This document shows positions 1-9,600 of a stretch of DNA of 64,000 nucleotides, piece by piece. The position numbers were made by a program, and so were the translations under genes. Under the pieces are notes generated by a model. The model was not told the origin of the DNA. It saw only the letters and a program-made list of their open reading frames with translations, and ran no database searches. The first letter of the stretch is position 1; each line of letters begins with the position of its first letter. The stretch covers positions 551,109 through 615,108 of the forward strand of contig NZ_BMLY01000002.1 of the NCBI RefSeq assembly GCF_014645555.1, read 5' to 3'. The DNA comes from Silvimonas amylolytica. Lineage in GTDB: Bacteria; Pseudomonadota; Gammaproteobacteria; Burkholderiales; Chitinibacteraceae.

Positions 1-20
1 ATATTGCGCTGCAACGTCCG

Positions 21-108
21 TCAAACCTGGCGTTGCCGGGTTTGACAGTCAGATGGCGTCGTGATTTCACGACGTTTTACCTTGATTTTCGGTGTCCATT
101 GACACCGA
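21..108. promoter_or_regulatory. Three consecutive inverted repeats upstream of a sigma-54 promoter
   Basis: Three separate inverted repeats sit one after another. The first has arms 21-31 and 35-45 (TCAAACCTGGC / GCCGGGTTTGA, one G-T pair). The second has arms 57-64 and 67-74 (CGTCGTGA / TCACGACG). The third has arms 89-96 and 101-108 (TCGGTGTC / GACACCGA). They lie about 50 to 140 bases upstream of the sigma-54 element at 159-174, where enhancer-binding proteins usually bind. The three sequences differ, so they may bind more than one protein, or they may be the end of an upstream transcript (the second is followed by TTTT). No activator gene is visible in the window. Confidence 0.5.
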
Positions 109-158
109 TTTCAAACCTCTTCCTCGCAAATCCTTGATATTGCTGGCTTTTGCAAAGC

Positions 159-174
159 TGGCACGACCCTTGCA
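159..174 (+). promoter_or_regulatory. Sigma-54 (RpoN) promoter
   Basis: TGGCACGACCCTTGCA matches the sigma-54 consensus TGGCACG-N4-TTGCW without a mismatch. The -24 GG is at 160-161 and the -12 GC at 172-173. Transcription would begin near 185, leaving a leader of about 55 bases before the start codon at 240, with a strong ribosome site between. Such promoters need an AAA+ activator bound upstream. Confidence 0.85.
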
Positions 175-239
175 TTAACTCCATCACCTCCCAGAGATTT
201 TTGAGGTTTTTTGTTTTAACCACTGGAAAGGAGTACACG

Positions 240-386
240 ATGCAAATCCGTAAAACTCTCGTGAATGTCGCGCTGATCGCTGGTACCGTTTTGCTGGGCG
301 CAGGTGCCTATGCTGCTGGTACTTCCGGTACCTCTACCGGGGCGGATAATCCGCCGGCCAGCTCGCCACAGAGTCTGACCCGTTAA
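240..386 (+). CDS. 48-residue secreted micro-protein, function unknown
   Basis: This is a tiny protein with a clear export signal: positive N-terminus (RK at 4-5), hydrophobic stretch about 7-22, and an AYA-A cleavage site at residues 23-26. The mature part would be about 22 residues, rich in Gly, Ser, Thr and Pro, without cysteine. The start at 240 is set by GGAAAGGAG at 225-233. An in-frame ATG at 150 exists, but it lies before the sigma-54 transcription start. The gene is followed by a terminator at 486-517, so it forms its own unit. I do not recognise a family. The promoter and ribosome site make it much more likely to be real than its length suggests. Confidence 0.7.
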   Translation: MQIRKTLVNVALIAGTVLLGAGAYAAGTSGTSTGADNPPASSPQSLTR

Positions 387-485
387 GGCTCATCTCCCGT
401 GACCGACTGACCCTGCGCTGGCCACCGCAATGGTGGCTGGCGTGGGTCTGACGATGGGTGCTACCCCCCCCCAGCACCCACGTAA

Positions 486-517
486 GCCCGCCCCATCTGG
501 GGTGGGCCTCTTTTTTT
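486..517 (+). terminator. Rho-independent terminator after the micro-protein
   Basis: The stem GCCCGCCCC (486-494) pairs with GGGGTGGGC (499-507), loop ATCT, followed by a seven-T run at 511-517. It ends the sigma-54 transcription unit. A weaker hairpin, GCCACC/GGTGGC (421-437), lies between it and the stop codon. Confidence 0.85.
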
Positions 518-598
518 ATGCGCCCCAGGTAAACGCGAAACGACGCTGAACAGGTGCCTGAAGTCCAGGCGCGTCGGGCTGCGTGTAAACTGCCAGCC

Positions 599-1243
599 AT
601 GCCTGTTGTCACCATCGCCCTTTTTCAGGACTCCCACACCCTGTCCCATGACGCTTTGTTGGCGTTGCCATGGTCAGCCGCGACGCGCGCGCGTCTGGCT
701 GAGATCAGTCATGTTCCGCGACAGCGACAACTCATGCTGGGGCGTGTACTGCTGCTCGATACCGCACGCCAGCTGGCTGGCCCAACGCTAGGCCTGGCTG
801 ATCTGGTCGAGCGCGACGAAGCCAGTCCATGTTTTGCGGGCTGGCCGACCTTGGCCGTATCCATTTCACATACCGCGAACTGGCTGGGCGTGGCCGTTGC
901 ACATGGGGCTGGACTGCAGTTGGGGCTGGATGTGGAACAAGCACGCCCACGCAAGATTCTGGCTCTGGCGCGGCACGCCTGCGATGAGGCTGATCTGGCC
1001 TGGGTTGCGGCGGCAGATGACGATACCCGCGGTGATCGCTTCTACCGACTGTGGACACTGCGTGAGGCGGCCTACAAAGGTGGATTGCGCCAACATGTTT
1101 ATGGTGCACCGCCAATGCATGGTTATGTCACCGAACCGCAGCCGGACCACCACAGCGGCGTGCTCCCTGAAAATCTCTATTGGGCGGTGAGTTGCAATCA
1201 ACCGGTTGATATCCATTTTGCGTGGCCGGAGCTTTCACTGTGA
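599..1243 (+). CDS. 4'-phosphopantetheinyl transferase (Sfp/AcpT type)
   Basis: It would transfer phosphopantetheine from CoA to a serine of an acyl or peptidyl carrier protein. The protein has 214 residues from the ATG at 599. Family signatures are visible: SISHT near 88-92, GLDVE at 109-113 (metal-binding acidic residues) and WTLREAAYK at 152-160. A GTG at 554 is a possible longer start, but the ATG fits the family better. No polyketide or peptide synthetase lies nearby, so its carrier protein is unknown. It overlaps the next gene at a GTGA junction (1240-1243), which suggests translational coupling. Confidence 0.85.
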   Translation: MPVVTIALFQDSHTLSHDALLALPWSAATRARLAEISHVPRQRQLMLGRVLLLDTARQLAGPTLGLADLVERDEASPCFAGWPTLAVSISHTANWLGVAVAHGAGLQLGLDVEQARPRKILALARHACDEADLAWVAAADDDTRGDRFYRLWTLREAAYKGGLRQHVYGAPPMHGYVTEPQPDHHSGVLPENLYWAVSCNQPVDIHFAWPELSL

Positions 1244-1965
1244 ACGCCGCGCAAGAATCGATTGCTTATCCCGATCCCAGCGCGCTGACGGTGCTGGATT
1301 TATCGGCGCTGCGTTTTCGGCAGGCCTCTGCCGCAGATGCCGGGTTGCTGGCACCGTTAATCCACGAGGCGGCGCAGACGGAATTTGCCTGGTTGTTTGA
1401 GGCACCCGCCGCGGAAACCGTTGCCTTTCTGCAGCATGCACTGGCTGAACCGATGGGCCATTTCTCCTGGCAGCACTTGCGAGTGGCTACCCTGGCGGAC
1501 CAGCCCGTGGCCGTCATGGGGGTGCAGGATGGGCGCGGCGGATTATTGAATGGCCCTTATCTGGCCATGCAGCTGATGCAGTACTTTGGCTGGCGCCAAA
1601 CCGCGGGCATCTTGCGGCGTGGACTGGTTCTGCAACGCGAAGTGCCGGTGCCGCAACCAGACCAGACCTTGATTGCCCATTGCGCCACGGCCCCCAGATG
1701 GCGGCGGCAAGGGGTGTTCGGGGCGCTGTTTCAGGATGCATTGGGGCGGGGCTTGATTCCGGTACGCAAGGGGCAGGACATCATTCTGGATGTACTGGCC
1801 AGCAACATCAGCGCCATGGCGCTTTACCGCAAACTGGGTTTTGTGACGATCAGCACCCGTCCCTTTGCAGCGGCCGGGGTGCCAGACCACCTGTTTGCGC
1901 GGCGGATGCGCTATCGGGGCGCACCCGGCAACGGCGCATCGCTGGCCGTCACCGGTCAACGATAA
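1240..1965 (+). CDS. GNAT-family N-acetyltransferase
   Basis: This is a probable acetyl-CoA-dependent acetyltransferase of 241 residues. The C-terminal half carries the acetyl-CoA loop (RRQGVFGALF) and then a typical strand-helix ending in ALYRKLGFVTI. The N-terminal half begins with a GNAT-like LRFRQASAADA segment. I chose the GTG at 1240, which overlaps the upstream stop codon and has GGAG at 1228-1231; a GTG at 1222 is an alternative. The substrate cannot be told. The gene ends three bases before the convergent serA stop, with no terminator between them. Confidence 0.75.
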   Translation: MNAAQESIAYPDPSALTVLDLSALRFRQASAADAGLLAPLIHEAAQTEFAWLFEAPAAETVAFLQHALAEPMGHFSWQHLRVATLADQPVAVMGVQDGRGGLLNGPYLAMQLMQYFGWRQTAGILRRGLVLQREVPVPQPDQTLIAHCATAPRWRRQGVFGALFQDALGRGLIPVRKGQDIILDVLASNISAMALYRKLGFVTISTRPFAAAGVPDHLFARRMRYRGAPGNGASLAVTGQR

Positions 1966-1968
1966 GAT

Positions 1969-3198
1969 TCAGAACAGTACCCGGAAACGGATCGTCCCTT
2001 CCACGCCCGCCAGTTTCTTGAGTGCGGTATCGCTGTAGTCAGAGTCTACGTCGATGACCACATAGCCGATCTCGGCATTGGTTTGCAGATACTGCGCGGC
2101 AATGTTGATCTTGTCGGCAGACAGCACGCTGTTGATGGCGGAGAGCACACCCGGGATATTGCGGTGAATGTGCAGCACACGGCGCTTGCTGGCTTGCTGT
2201 GGCAAAGCCACTTCCGGGAAGTTGACCGACGACGTGGTCGTGCCGTTATCGCTGTACTTCACCAGCTTTTCAGCGACTTCCACTCCGATATTGGCCTGTG
2301 CCTCGACGGTTGACCCCCCGATATGCGGGGTCAGGATCACATTATCGAACTGGCGCAGCGGCGAGGCGAACTCTTCCTTGTTGTCTTTGGGCTCGACCGG
2401 GAACACATCGATCGCGGCGCCGGCCAGATGTTTGCTTTCAATTGCCGCAGCGAGCGCATCAATGTCCACGACCGTACCGCGGGCAGCGTTGATCAGCACG
2501 GCGCCCGGTTTCATGGCAGCCAGTTGTGCTGCGCCCATCATGTTTTTGGTCGAGGCTGTTTCGGGTACGTGCAGCGTCACAATGTCTGAGTGCGCCAGCA
2601 AGGTATGCAGATCAGCCACCTGTTGCGCATTGCCCAGTGGCAGTTTGGATGACGTATCAAAAAACGCGACGCGCATGCCCAGAGCTTCGGCCAGGACTGA
2701 CAACTGCGAGCCAATCGCCCCGTAACCGATGATCCCCAACTGTTTGCCGCGCACTTCATATGACGCACTGGCCGATTTGATCCAGCCACCACGGTGACAA
2801 CTGGCGTTTTTCTCCGGAATACCCCGCAATAACAAAATGGCCTCAGCCAGTACCAGTTCTGCGACCGAGCGCGTATTGGAATACGGCGCATTGAATACGG
2901 CCACCCCCAATTTTTGCGCAGCGATGAGATCTACCTGATTGGTGCCAATGCAGAAACAACCTACTGCGACCAGTTTCTGCGCGGATTCCAGCACGTCGGC
3001 CGTGAGCTGCGTACGAGAGCGAATGCCGACAAAGTGGGCATCGGCAATTTTCTGTTTGAGTTCATCGCCACTGAGTGCACCGGGCAAGGCTTCAATATTG
3101 GTGTAACCAGCAGCTTTGAATGCATCGATTGCGCTCTGGTGAACACCCTCCAGCAGGAGGATGCGGATCTTGTCTTTTTCCAGAGAAGTTTTGCTCAT
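1969..3198 (-). CDS. serA: D-3-phosphoglycerate dehydrogenase
   Basis: It catalyses the first step of serine synthesis, oxidising 3-phosphoglycerate to phosphohydroxypyruvate with NAD. The family is also known to reduce 2-oxoglutarate to D-2-hydroxyglutarate. At 409 residues it matches the Escherichia coli enzyme closely in length and sequence from the start (MSKTSLEKDKIRILLLEGVH). The NAD loop GYGAIG is at 158-163, the catalytic set R240, E269 and H292 (PHIGGST) is present, and a C-terminal ACT domain (about 338-409) suits feedback inhibition by serine. AGGTGAG precedes the ATG. A D-2-hydroxyglutarate dehydrogenase candidate lies at 16196-19240. Confidence 0.96.
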   Translation of the reverse strand: MSKTSLEKDKIRILLLEGVHQSAIDAFKAAGYTNIEALPGALSGDELKQKIADAHFVGIRSRTQLTADVLESAQKLVAVGCFCIGTNQVDLIAAQKLGVAVFNAPYSNTRSVAELVLAEAILLLRGIPEKNASCHRGGWIKSASASYEVRGKQLGIIGYGAIGSQLSVLAEALGMRVAFFDTSSKLPLGNAQQVADLHTLLAHSDIVTLHVPETASTKNMMGAAQLAAMKPGAVLINAARGTVVDIDALAAAIESKHLAGAAIDVFPVEPKDNKEEFASPLRQFDNVILTPHIGGSTVEAQANIGVEVAEKLVKYSDNGTTTSSVNFPEVALPQQASKRRVLHIHRNIPGVLSAINSVLSADKINIAAQYLQTNAEIGYVVIDVDSDYSDTALKKLAGVEGTIRFRVLF

Positions 3199-3652
3199 GA
3201 AGTCTCACCTTGGATGGGCTGTGAACGCGCGGCTGCGCTCAGGAAAACCTGAAATCAAACGGACTATCCAGATGAGGATGGGGCCACCCTGGCATCAGAC
3301 AAGTGCCCACCCATGACAATAAATACCGATTAGCAGTCTGCCTGCGTGTTTAGCAGGGTAGGAACGCGCTGACATGCATGCCCTGACTCGCTGACAGACG
3401 TCGCGATATCACCGCTTCACACTGATTGCCAGTGTCGGCGTTCACACGTCGGCACCCCGGATACCGGCTGGCGGACGAGCATGCAGTCCCGCCATGCCCA
3501 GGCGCGTGCTTTGCGCCAGGCTGAACGTTTGACGACTGGCGCAACGCGTCAGTCCTTGCGGTCTGCCGTTCGGGCGAAAGTTCACCCTTCGTCGTTCACC
3601 GGCACGCACCAGCAGGCTTGCCTGCAGGCGCACCAGCAGGGAGGCATGCACC
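3199..3652. other. Divergent intergenic region between serA and the glucan synthase
   Basis: These 454 bases must hold the promoters of both divergent genes. I see no convincing open frame. Near the right end the 12-mer CGCACCAGCAGG occurs twice (3605-3616 and 3629-3640, 24 bases apart) around CCTGCAG. The second copy ends at the GGGAGG ribosome site (3639-3644) of the downstream gene. No riboswitch or clear operator was recognised. Confidence 0.5.
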
Positions 3653-6600
3653 TTGGCCAGCATCGACCAGTCTTACGCCCGGCAGGCCGGGCGCCTGTGG
3701 AACAAGTCCACGCTAGAAGAAGATGAAAACGATCTGAGAGGATTTGCCGCAACCGAGGCACCGCTCAGGGCGGAGCTGTTCAGCGCGGATCAGATGGAGC
3801 GGCATGGCCGCATCCTGGCGGCATCTCACCGCATCGGTGCCGGTTATCAGCAAGATCAGCTGCTTGCCCGCCTGGCTGAAAACGAAGCCATTCTGGTGAA
3901 TGCTTGTCGCGTGCTGACCAATACCACCAACGCCACCAGGCTGACCCCGGCTGGCGAGTGGTTGCTGGATAACTTCTACCTGATCGAAGAACAGATCCGC
4001 ACCGCCAAGCGTCACTTTCCCAAGGGGTACGGGCGCGGTCTGCCCAGATTGGCTGAGGGCGAATCTGCCGGCATGCCGCGCGTGTATGAAATCGCGCTGG
4101 AGGCCATTGCCCATGGTGATGGTCGCTGGGATCTGGAAAGCCTCAGCCGGTATGTCTCTGCCTATCAGCAGGTCTCTGAACTGACCCTGGGTGAGTTGTG
4201 GGCGATTCCGATCATGTTGCGGCTGGCGTTGATCGAGAACCTGCGGCGCGTCAGCGCCAGTATTGCGACGGATAGCGCGGATCGCAATCTGGCGGCTGAA
4301 TGGGCCAGCCGCATGATCAAAGCGTCTGAAGAAGACCCCAAAAGCCTGATTTTGCTGGTCGCGGATATGGCTCGCAGTGGCCCGGTGATGGGACACACCT
4401 TTGTGGCAGAGCTGGCTCGCCGGTTGCAAGGGCAAGGTGCGCAGCTGGCATTGCCGCTGACGTGGATCGAACAAGTGCTGGCCGAACAAGGCCAGACCAT
4501 CGAGCAAATGGTGCTGGCTGAAAACCGCCAGCAGTCGGCCAATCAGTTATCGATCAGCAACAGTATTTCCAGCTTGCGCCTTTTGGGCGCGACCAACTGG
4601 CGTGAGTTTGTTGAAACCCTGAGCGTGGTTGAACAGATTTTGATCAGCGACCCGGCTGGCATGTACACGCACATGGATTTTTCCACGCGTGATCAGTACC
4701 GGCATACGGTCGAACGCACTGCTCGCCGCGCGCACATGGCAGAAAGCGCAGTGGCCCGTCAGGCTATCGATCTGGCGGCTGCTGCGGCCAGCAGCGGGCC
4801 ATTGATCGACTCCCCGATCCACACTGACCGTAAAGCGCACGTCGGGTTTTATCTGTTTGGTGACGGATTGGTACGGCTGGAACAAGCCTGCCAGGCGCAA
4901 TTGCCGTTTTGGTTGAAGTGCAAACGCGGATTTGCCCGTGCACCGGTTGCCTGCTACCTGGGGGCGATTTCGCTAATCACCCTGGGTGTGGCGCTGCCCA
5001 TGTTGTACAAGGTGTGGCAAGCCGGTCTGACCAATCCCGTATTGTGGGTGGTGCTGACGGTCTCCCTGTTGCTGGCGGCTAGCCAGTTGGGCGTGGCGTT
5101 GATCAACTTGTTTGCCACACACCTGGCCGTACCGCGCTTCTTGCCTCGGCTGGATTACAACCGGGGCATTCCACCTGAGTTACGCACACTGGTCGTTGTC
5201 CCAGGCATGCTCAGCAGCGTGGAGGGCGTCGAGCGGCTGGTCGATGATCTGGAAGTGCGTTTCCTGGGTAATCGTGATCCGCATTTGCATTTTGCCCTGC
5301 TGACCGATTTCACCGACGCATCTGAAGAACACATGCCGGACGATCAGGCGCTGGTTGCGCTGGTGACCTCCCGCATCAATGCACTCAACAGCCAGTACCC
5401 GTCACCGCGGGGTAATACGTTCTTTCTGTTCCATCGGCCGCGCCGCTATAACCCGCGCGAAGGCAAATGGATGGGCTACGAGCGCAAACGCGGCAAACTG
5501 GCTGCGTTGAACATGCTGTTGCGTGATGGCGTGACGGAGCCCTTTTCAACGGTGATCGGTCATACGGCGGTGTTGTCCAACGTCAAATATGTGATCACGC
5601 TCGATACCGACACCCAACTCCCCAGGGATGCTGCACGCCAGTTCGTCGGCACCATGGCGCACCCGCTCAATCATCCACGGTACGACGAGCAACTGGGCCG
5701 CGTGGTCGAAGGTTACGGCATCTTGCAACCACGCGTGGCAGAGAGCCTGCCACCGGGTGGCCCCAGCATGTACGCGCGGCTGATTGGCAGCGAGCCGGGC
5801 ATCGACCCCTATACACGCACGGTTTCAGATGTATACCAGGACTTGTTTGGTGAAGGCTCGTTCATTGGCAAGGGTATTTATGATGTCGCCACGTTTGAAC
5901 AAGCGCTGGCCGGGCGTTTCCCGGAGAACACCGTGCTCAGCCACGACTTGCTGGAAGGCTGCTACGCCCGTTCTGGTTTGCTGAGCGACGTCGCGCTTTA
6001 CGAGACCTCACCCGACAACTATCTGACGGACATACAACGCCGCACGCGCTGGGTGCGCGGTGACTGGCAGTTGTCTGACTGGCTGTTCTTCAAGGTGAAG
6101 AACGAGCAGGGCGAACGTATCCCCAACCCGTTGAGCATTCTGTCGCGCTGGAAGCTCAAGGACAATCTGCGCCGCAGTCTGGTGCCACTGTCGCTGGTTG
6201 TGCTGACCGTACTGGGTGCTACCGTCTTGCCCATGCCGCGCTTGTGGCTGGGCACATTGCTGACGGTGTTGTGGTTGCCGACCATTCTGTCTGCGCTGCT
6301 GGATCTGGCACGCAAGCCGCGTGGTATTACCTGGCGCCAGCATCTGTTTACCAATAGCCACCTGATCTGGGTCCAGGCCACACAACTGGGCTTGCGCCTC
6401 GCGACCTTGCCGCACGAAACCTGGGTCACCACGGGCGCCATTTTGCGCACGCTTTGGCGCAAGTGGTTTACCCACAAGCATCTGCTGGAGTGGTCGACCT
6501 CTGAAGTGGCCCGCACGACGGCGCGTTATGACCTGAAGACTTTTATCCGCGCCATGTGGATCGGCCCGGTGGCCGCAGTGGCAATCCTGGTCTGCGCACC

Positions 6601-9600
6601 GCTGATTGATGTCACCTGGCTGGTCTTTGCGGCGATCCTGGCCGGTTTGTGGCTATTGTCGCCGGTGCTGGCCTGGTGGATCAGCCAGCCACCCGCTGCC
6701 TTTGCGACGGAACTGGACACCGAGCAAACCACATTGCTGCGCCGGACGGCACGCAAAACCTGGCTTTTCTTCGAGACCTTTGTCACCGCGCAGGAACACT
6801 GGCTACCACCTGATAATTTCCAGGAGGTGCCGGACGAAGGCATCATCGCGCATCGCACCTCGCCCACCAATATCGGCCTCTCTTTGCTGGCCAACATGAC
6901 CGCGTATGATTTCGGTTACTTGTGCGGTGGCGCCATGCTGGAGCGCACCACCAACACGCTCAATGGCATGCTCAGCCTGGAGCGTTATCGGGGCCATCTC
7001 TACAACTGGTACGACACCCGCAGCCTGCAACCGCTGGCACCGCGTTATGTGTCGACCGTAGATAGCGGCAACCTGGCCGGGCATTTGATCACCCTGCGCC
7101 AGGGGTTGCTGGCACTGACTGAAGACCCGCTTATCCACCCGATGCTGTGGCATGGTCTGGATGACGGGATCAAGCTGATAACAAGCCTGTGGCTGGCAGA
7201 AGCGCCCCAGCCACTGGTCCAGTTGCAATCGCAGATCAGCGGCGCGCTATTGGTGCCGCCGGCCAGCCCGGCAGATGCATACAGCACGCTCAAGAATCTG
7301 ACCCAGGATGTGGATACGCTGTGTGCGTTGATTCCGGACGATGCCGAGCAAAATGAACTGCGCCGCGCCGCGGCCTCGGTGCAGCGCCAGTGTCATGCCA
7401 CCCTGGGTGAAATCGAACACCTGATGCCGTGGGCAACCTGGTCGGCGGAGCAACGTGCGCAGGTGGTGTCGTTAAACCGCATTCCCTTGCTGCGTGATCT
7501 GCCGGGCTTTGCCAGTGTTGCTACAGATGAATGGCACTTGCCGGCCGACCTGGCCGAACAAGTCGGAGCCGCCAGCCGTCACGCGCGGGACCGGCTCTCG
7601 CTGATGAACGCGCTTGCGGTGCAGGCGCTGGAACTGGCGCAGATGGATTACGGCTTTTTGTACGACCCTTCTGTGCATTTGCTGGCCGTGGGCTACAACT
7701 GCGACGACAACCGGCGTGACAGCGGCCGTTATGACTTGCTGACCTCGGAAAACCGCCTGTGTAATTTTGTGGCGATTGCCCAGGGTCAACTACCGCAGGA
7801 AAGCTGGTTTGCCCTGGGCCGCTTGTTGACGCTGGTTGATAACGAACCGGTAATGGTGTCCTGGAGTGGCTCGATGTTCGAGTACCTCATGCCCATGCTG
7901 GTCATGCCCACCTACCCCGAGACCTTGCTCGATACCACGTGCCGTGCCGCCGTGCGTGCGCAGATTACCTACGGCAAACAGGCTGACGTGCCCTGGGGGA
8001 TTTCAGAATCGGGCTACAACACGACTGACGCGCACCTCAATTACCAGTACCGCGCTTTTGGCGTGCCCGGACTGGGGCTGAAACGCGGGCTTGTCGATGA
8101 CCTGGTCATTGCACCATATGCCACGGTGATGGCATTGATGGTCGCGCCGACTGCCGCATGCCAGAACCTGCAAAAGCTCAGTGCCATGGGGGCGGAAGGT
8201 GCGTATGGCTATTACGAGGCCATCGACTACACCCTCGCCCGCTTACCGCGTGGCCAAAAGCATGCCATGGTGCGTTCGTTCATGGCCCACCATCAGGGTA
8301 TGGCGTTTTTATCGCTGTCTTATGCCTTGTTGGGTCAGCCCATGCTCAAGCGCTTTGGCGCTGACCCGCAATGCCAGGCCACCATGCTGTTGTTGCAGGA
8401 GCGCGTGCCCAAGACCATTGCGGTGTACGCCCGGGCTGGCCAGTTTGCCAATAGCAGTGCGCAGGCCGAAACCCTTGAGGCGTCGATCCGGGAGTTCGAC
8501 CGCCCCGATACCCCGGCGCCCGAGGTGCAACTGCTGTCCAACAGCCGTTATCACGTGATGGTGAACAACGCCGGGAGTGGGTACAGCCGCTGGAAGAACA
8601 TGGCGGTGACGCGATGGCAAGAAGACTCAACGCTGGATCAACTGGGCGTGTATTGCTATCTGCGGGACCTGGAAACAGGTTTGTTCTGGTCGTCGTCATC
8701 GCGCCCTTGCGGTATGCCGGGTGAGAACTTCCGCGCCATCTTTTCCGAAGCGCATGCTGAGTTCCATCGGCAGGATCAACGTTATGACGTCCGCAGCGAG
8801 ATCGTCGTTTCACCGGAAGATGACATTGAATTGCGGCGCATCCGCATTACCAACCGTGCCCGCCGTCGGCGCATTCTGGAAGTCACCAGCTATGCCGAAG
8901 TGGTGATCGCACCAGTCAGTGCCGATAACGCTCATCCGGCATTCAGCAAGCTGTTTGTTGAAAGCGAAATCCTGCCGGAACAACAAGCCATTTTGTGTCA
9001 CCGCCGCAAGCGCGAACAAAAAGAACCACAGCCTTATCTGTTGCACTTGATGGCGGTGCACGGTGCAGATGTCGATCACTTCAGCTGCGAGACCGATCGC
9101 GCGCGGTTTATCGGTCGTGGCAATACGCTGGCATCCCCGGTGGCCCTGACCGCGACCGGTCATCTCTCCAATACTCAAGGGGCCGTCCTGGACCCGGTGG
9201 TCTCGGTGCGTCATCACATTGTTCTGGAGCCTGAGGCGACGGTCACGCTTGATCTGGTGCTGGGTATGTCTGATACGCGTGACGGCGCGCTGGCATTGAT
9301 TGAGAAATACCGCGACCGGCGTCTGGCGGACCGGGTGTTTGATCTGGCCTGGACGCACAATCTGGTGCTGCTGCGGCAGATCAACGCCAGTGAGGCCGAT
9401 GGCCAGTTGTATGGCCGCATGGCCGGCGCCATCCTTTATCCGAACGCGGCACAACGGGCAGAAGTGGCGGTGTTGATGAACAACCGGCGCGGTCAGTCTG
9501 GCCTGTGGGGATATGCCATTTCTGGTGACCTGCCCATTGTGCTGTTGCGTATTGCTGATCCGGGCCGTATTGATCTGGTCCGGCAACTGGTCCAGGCCCA

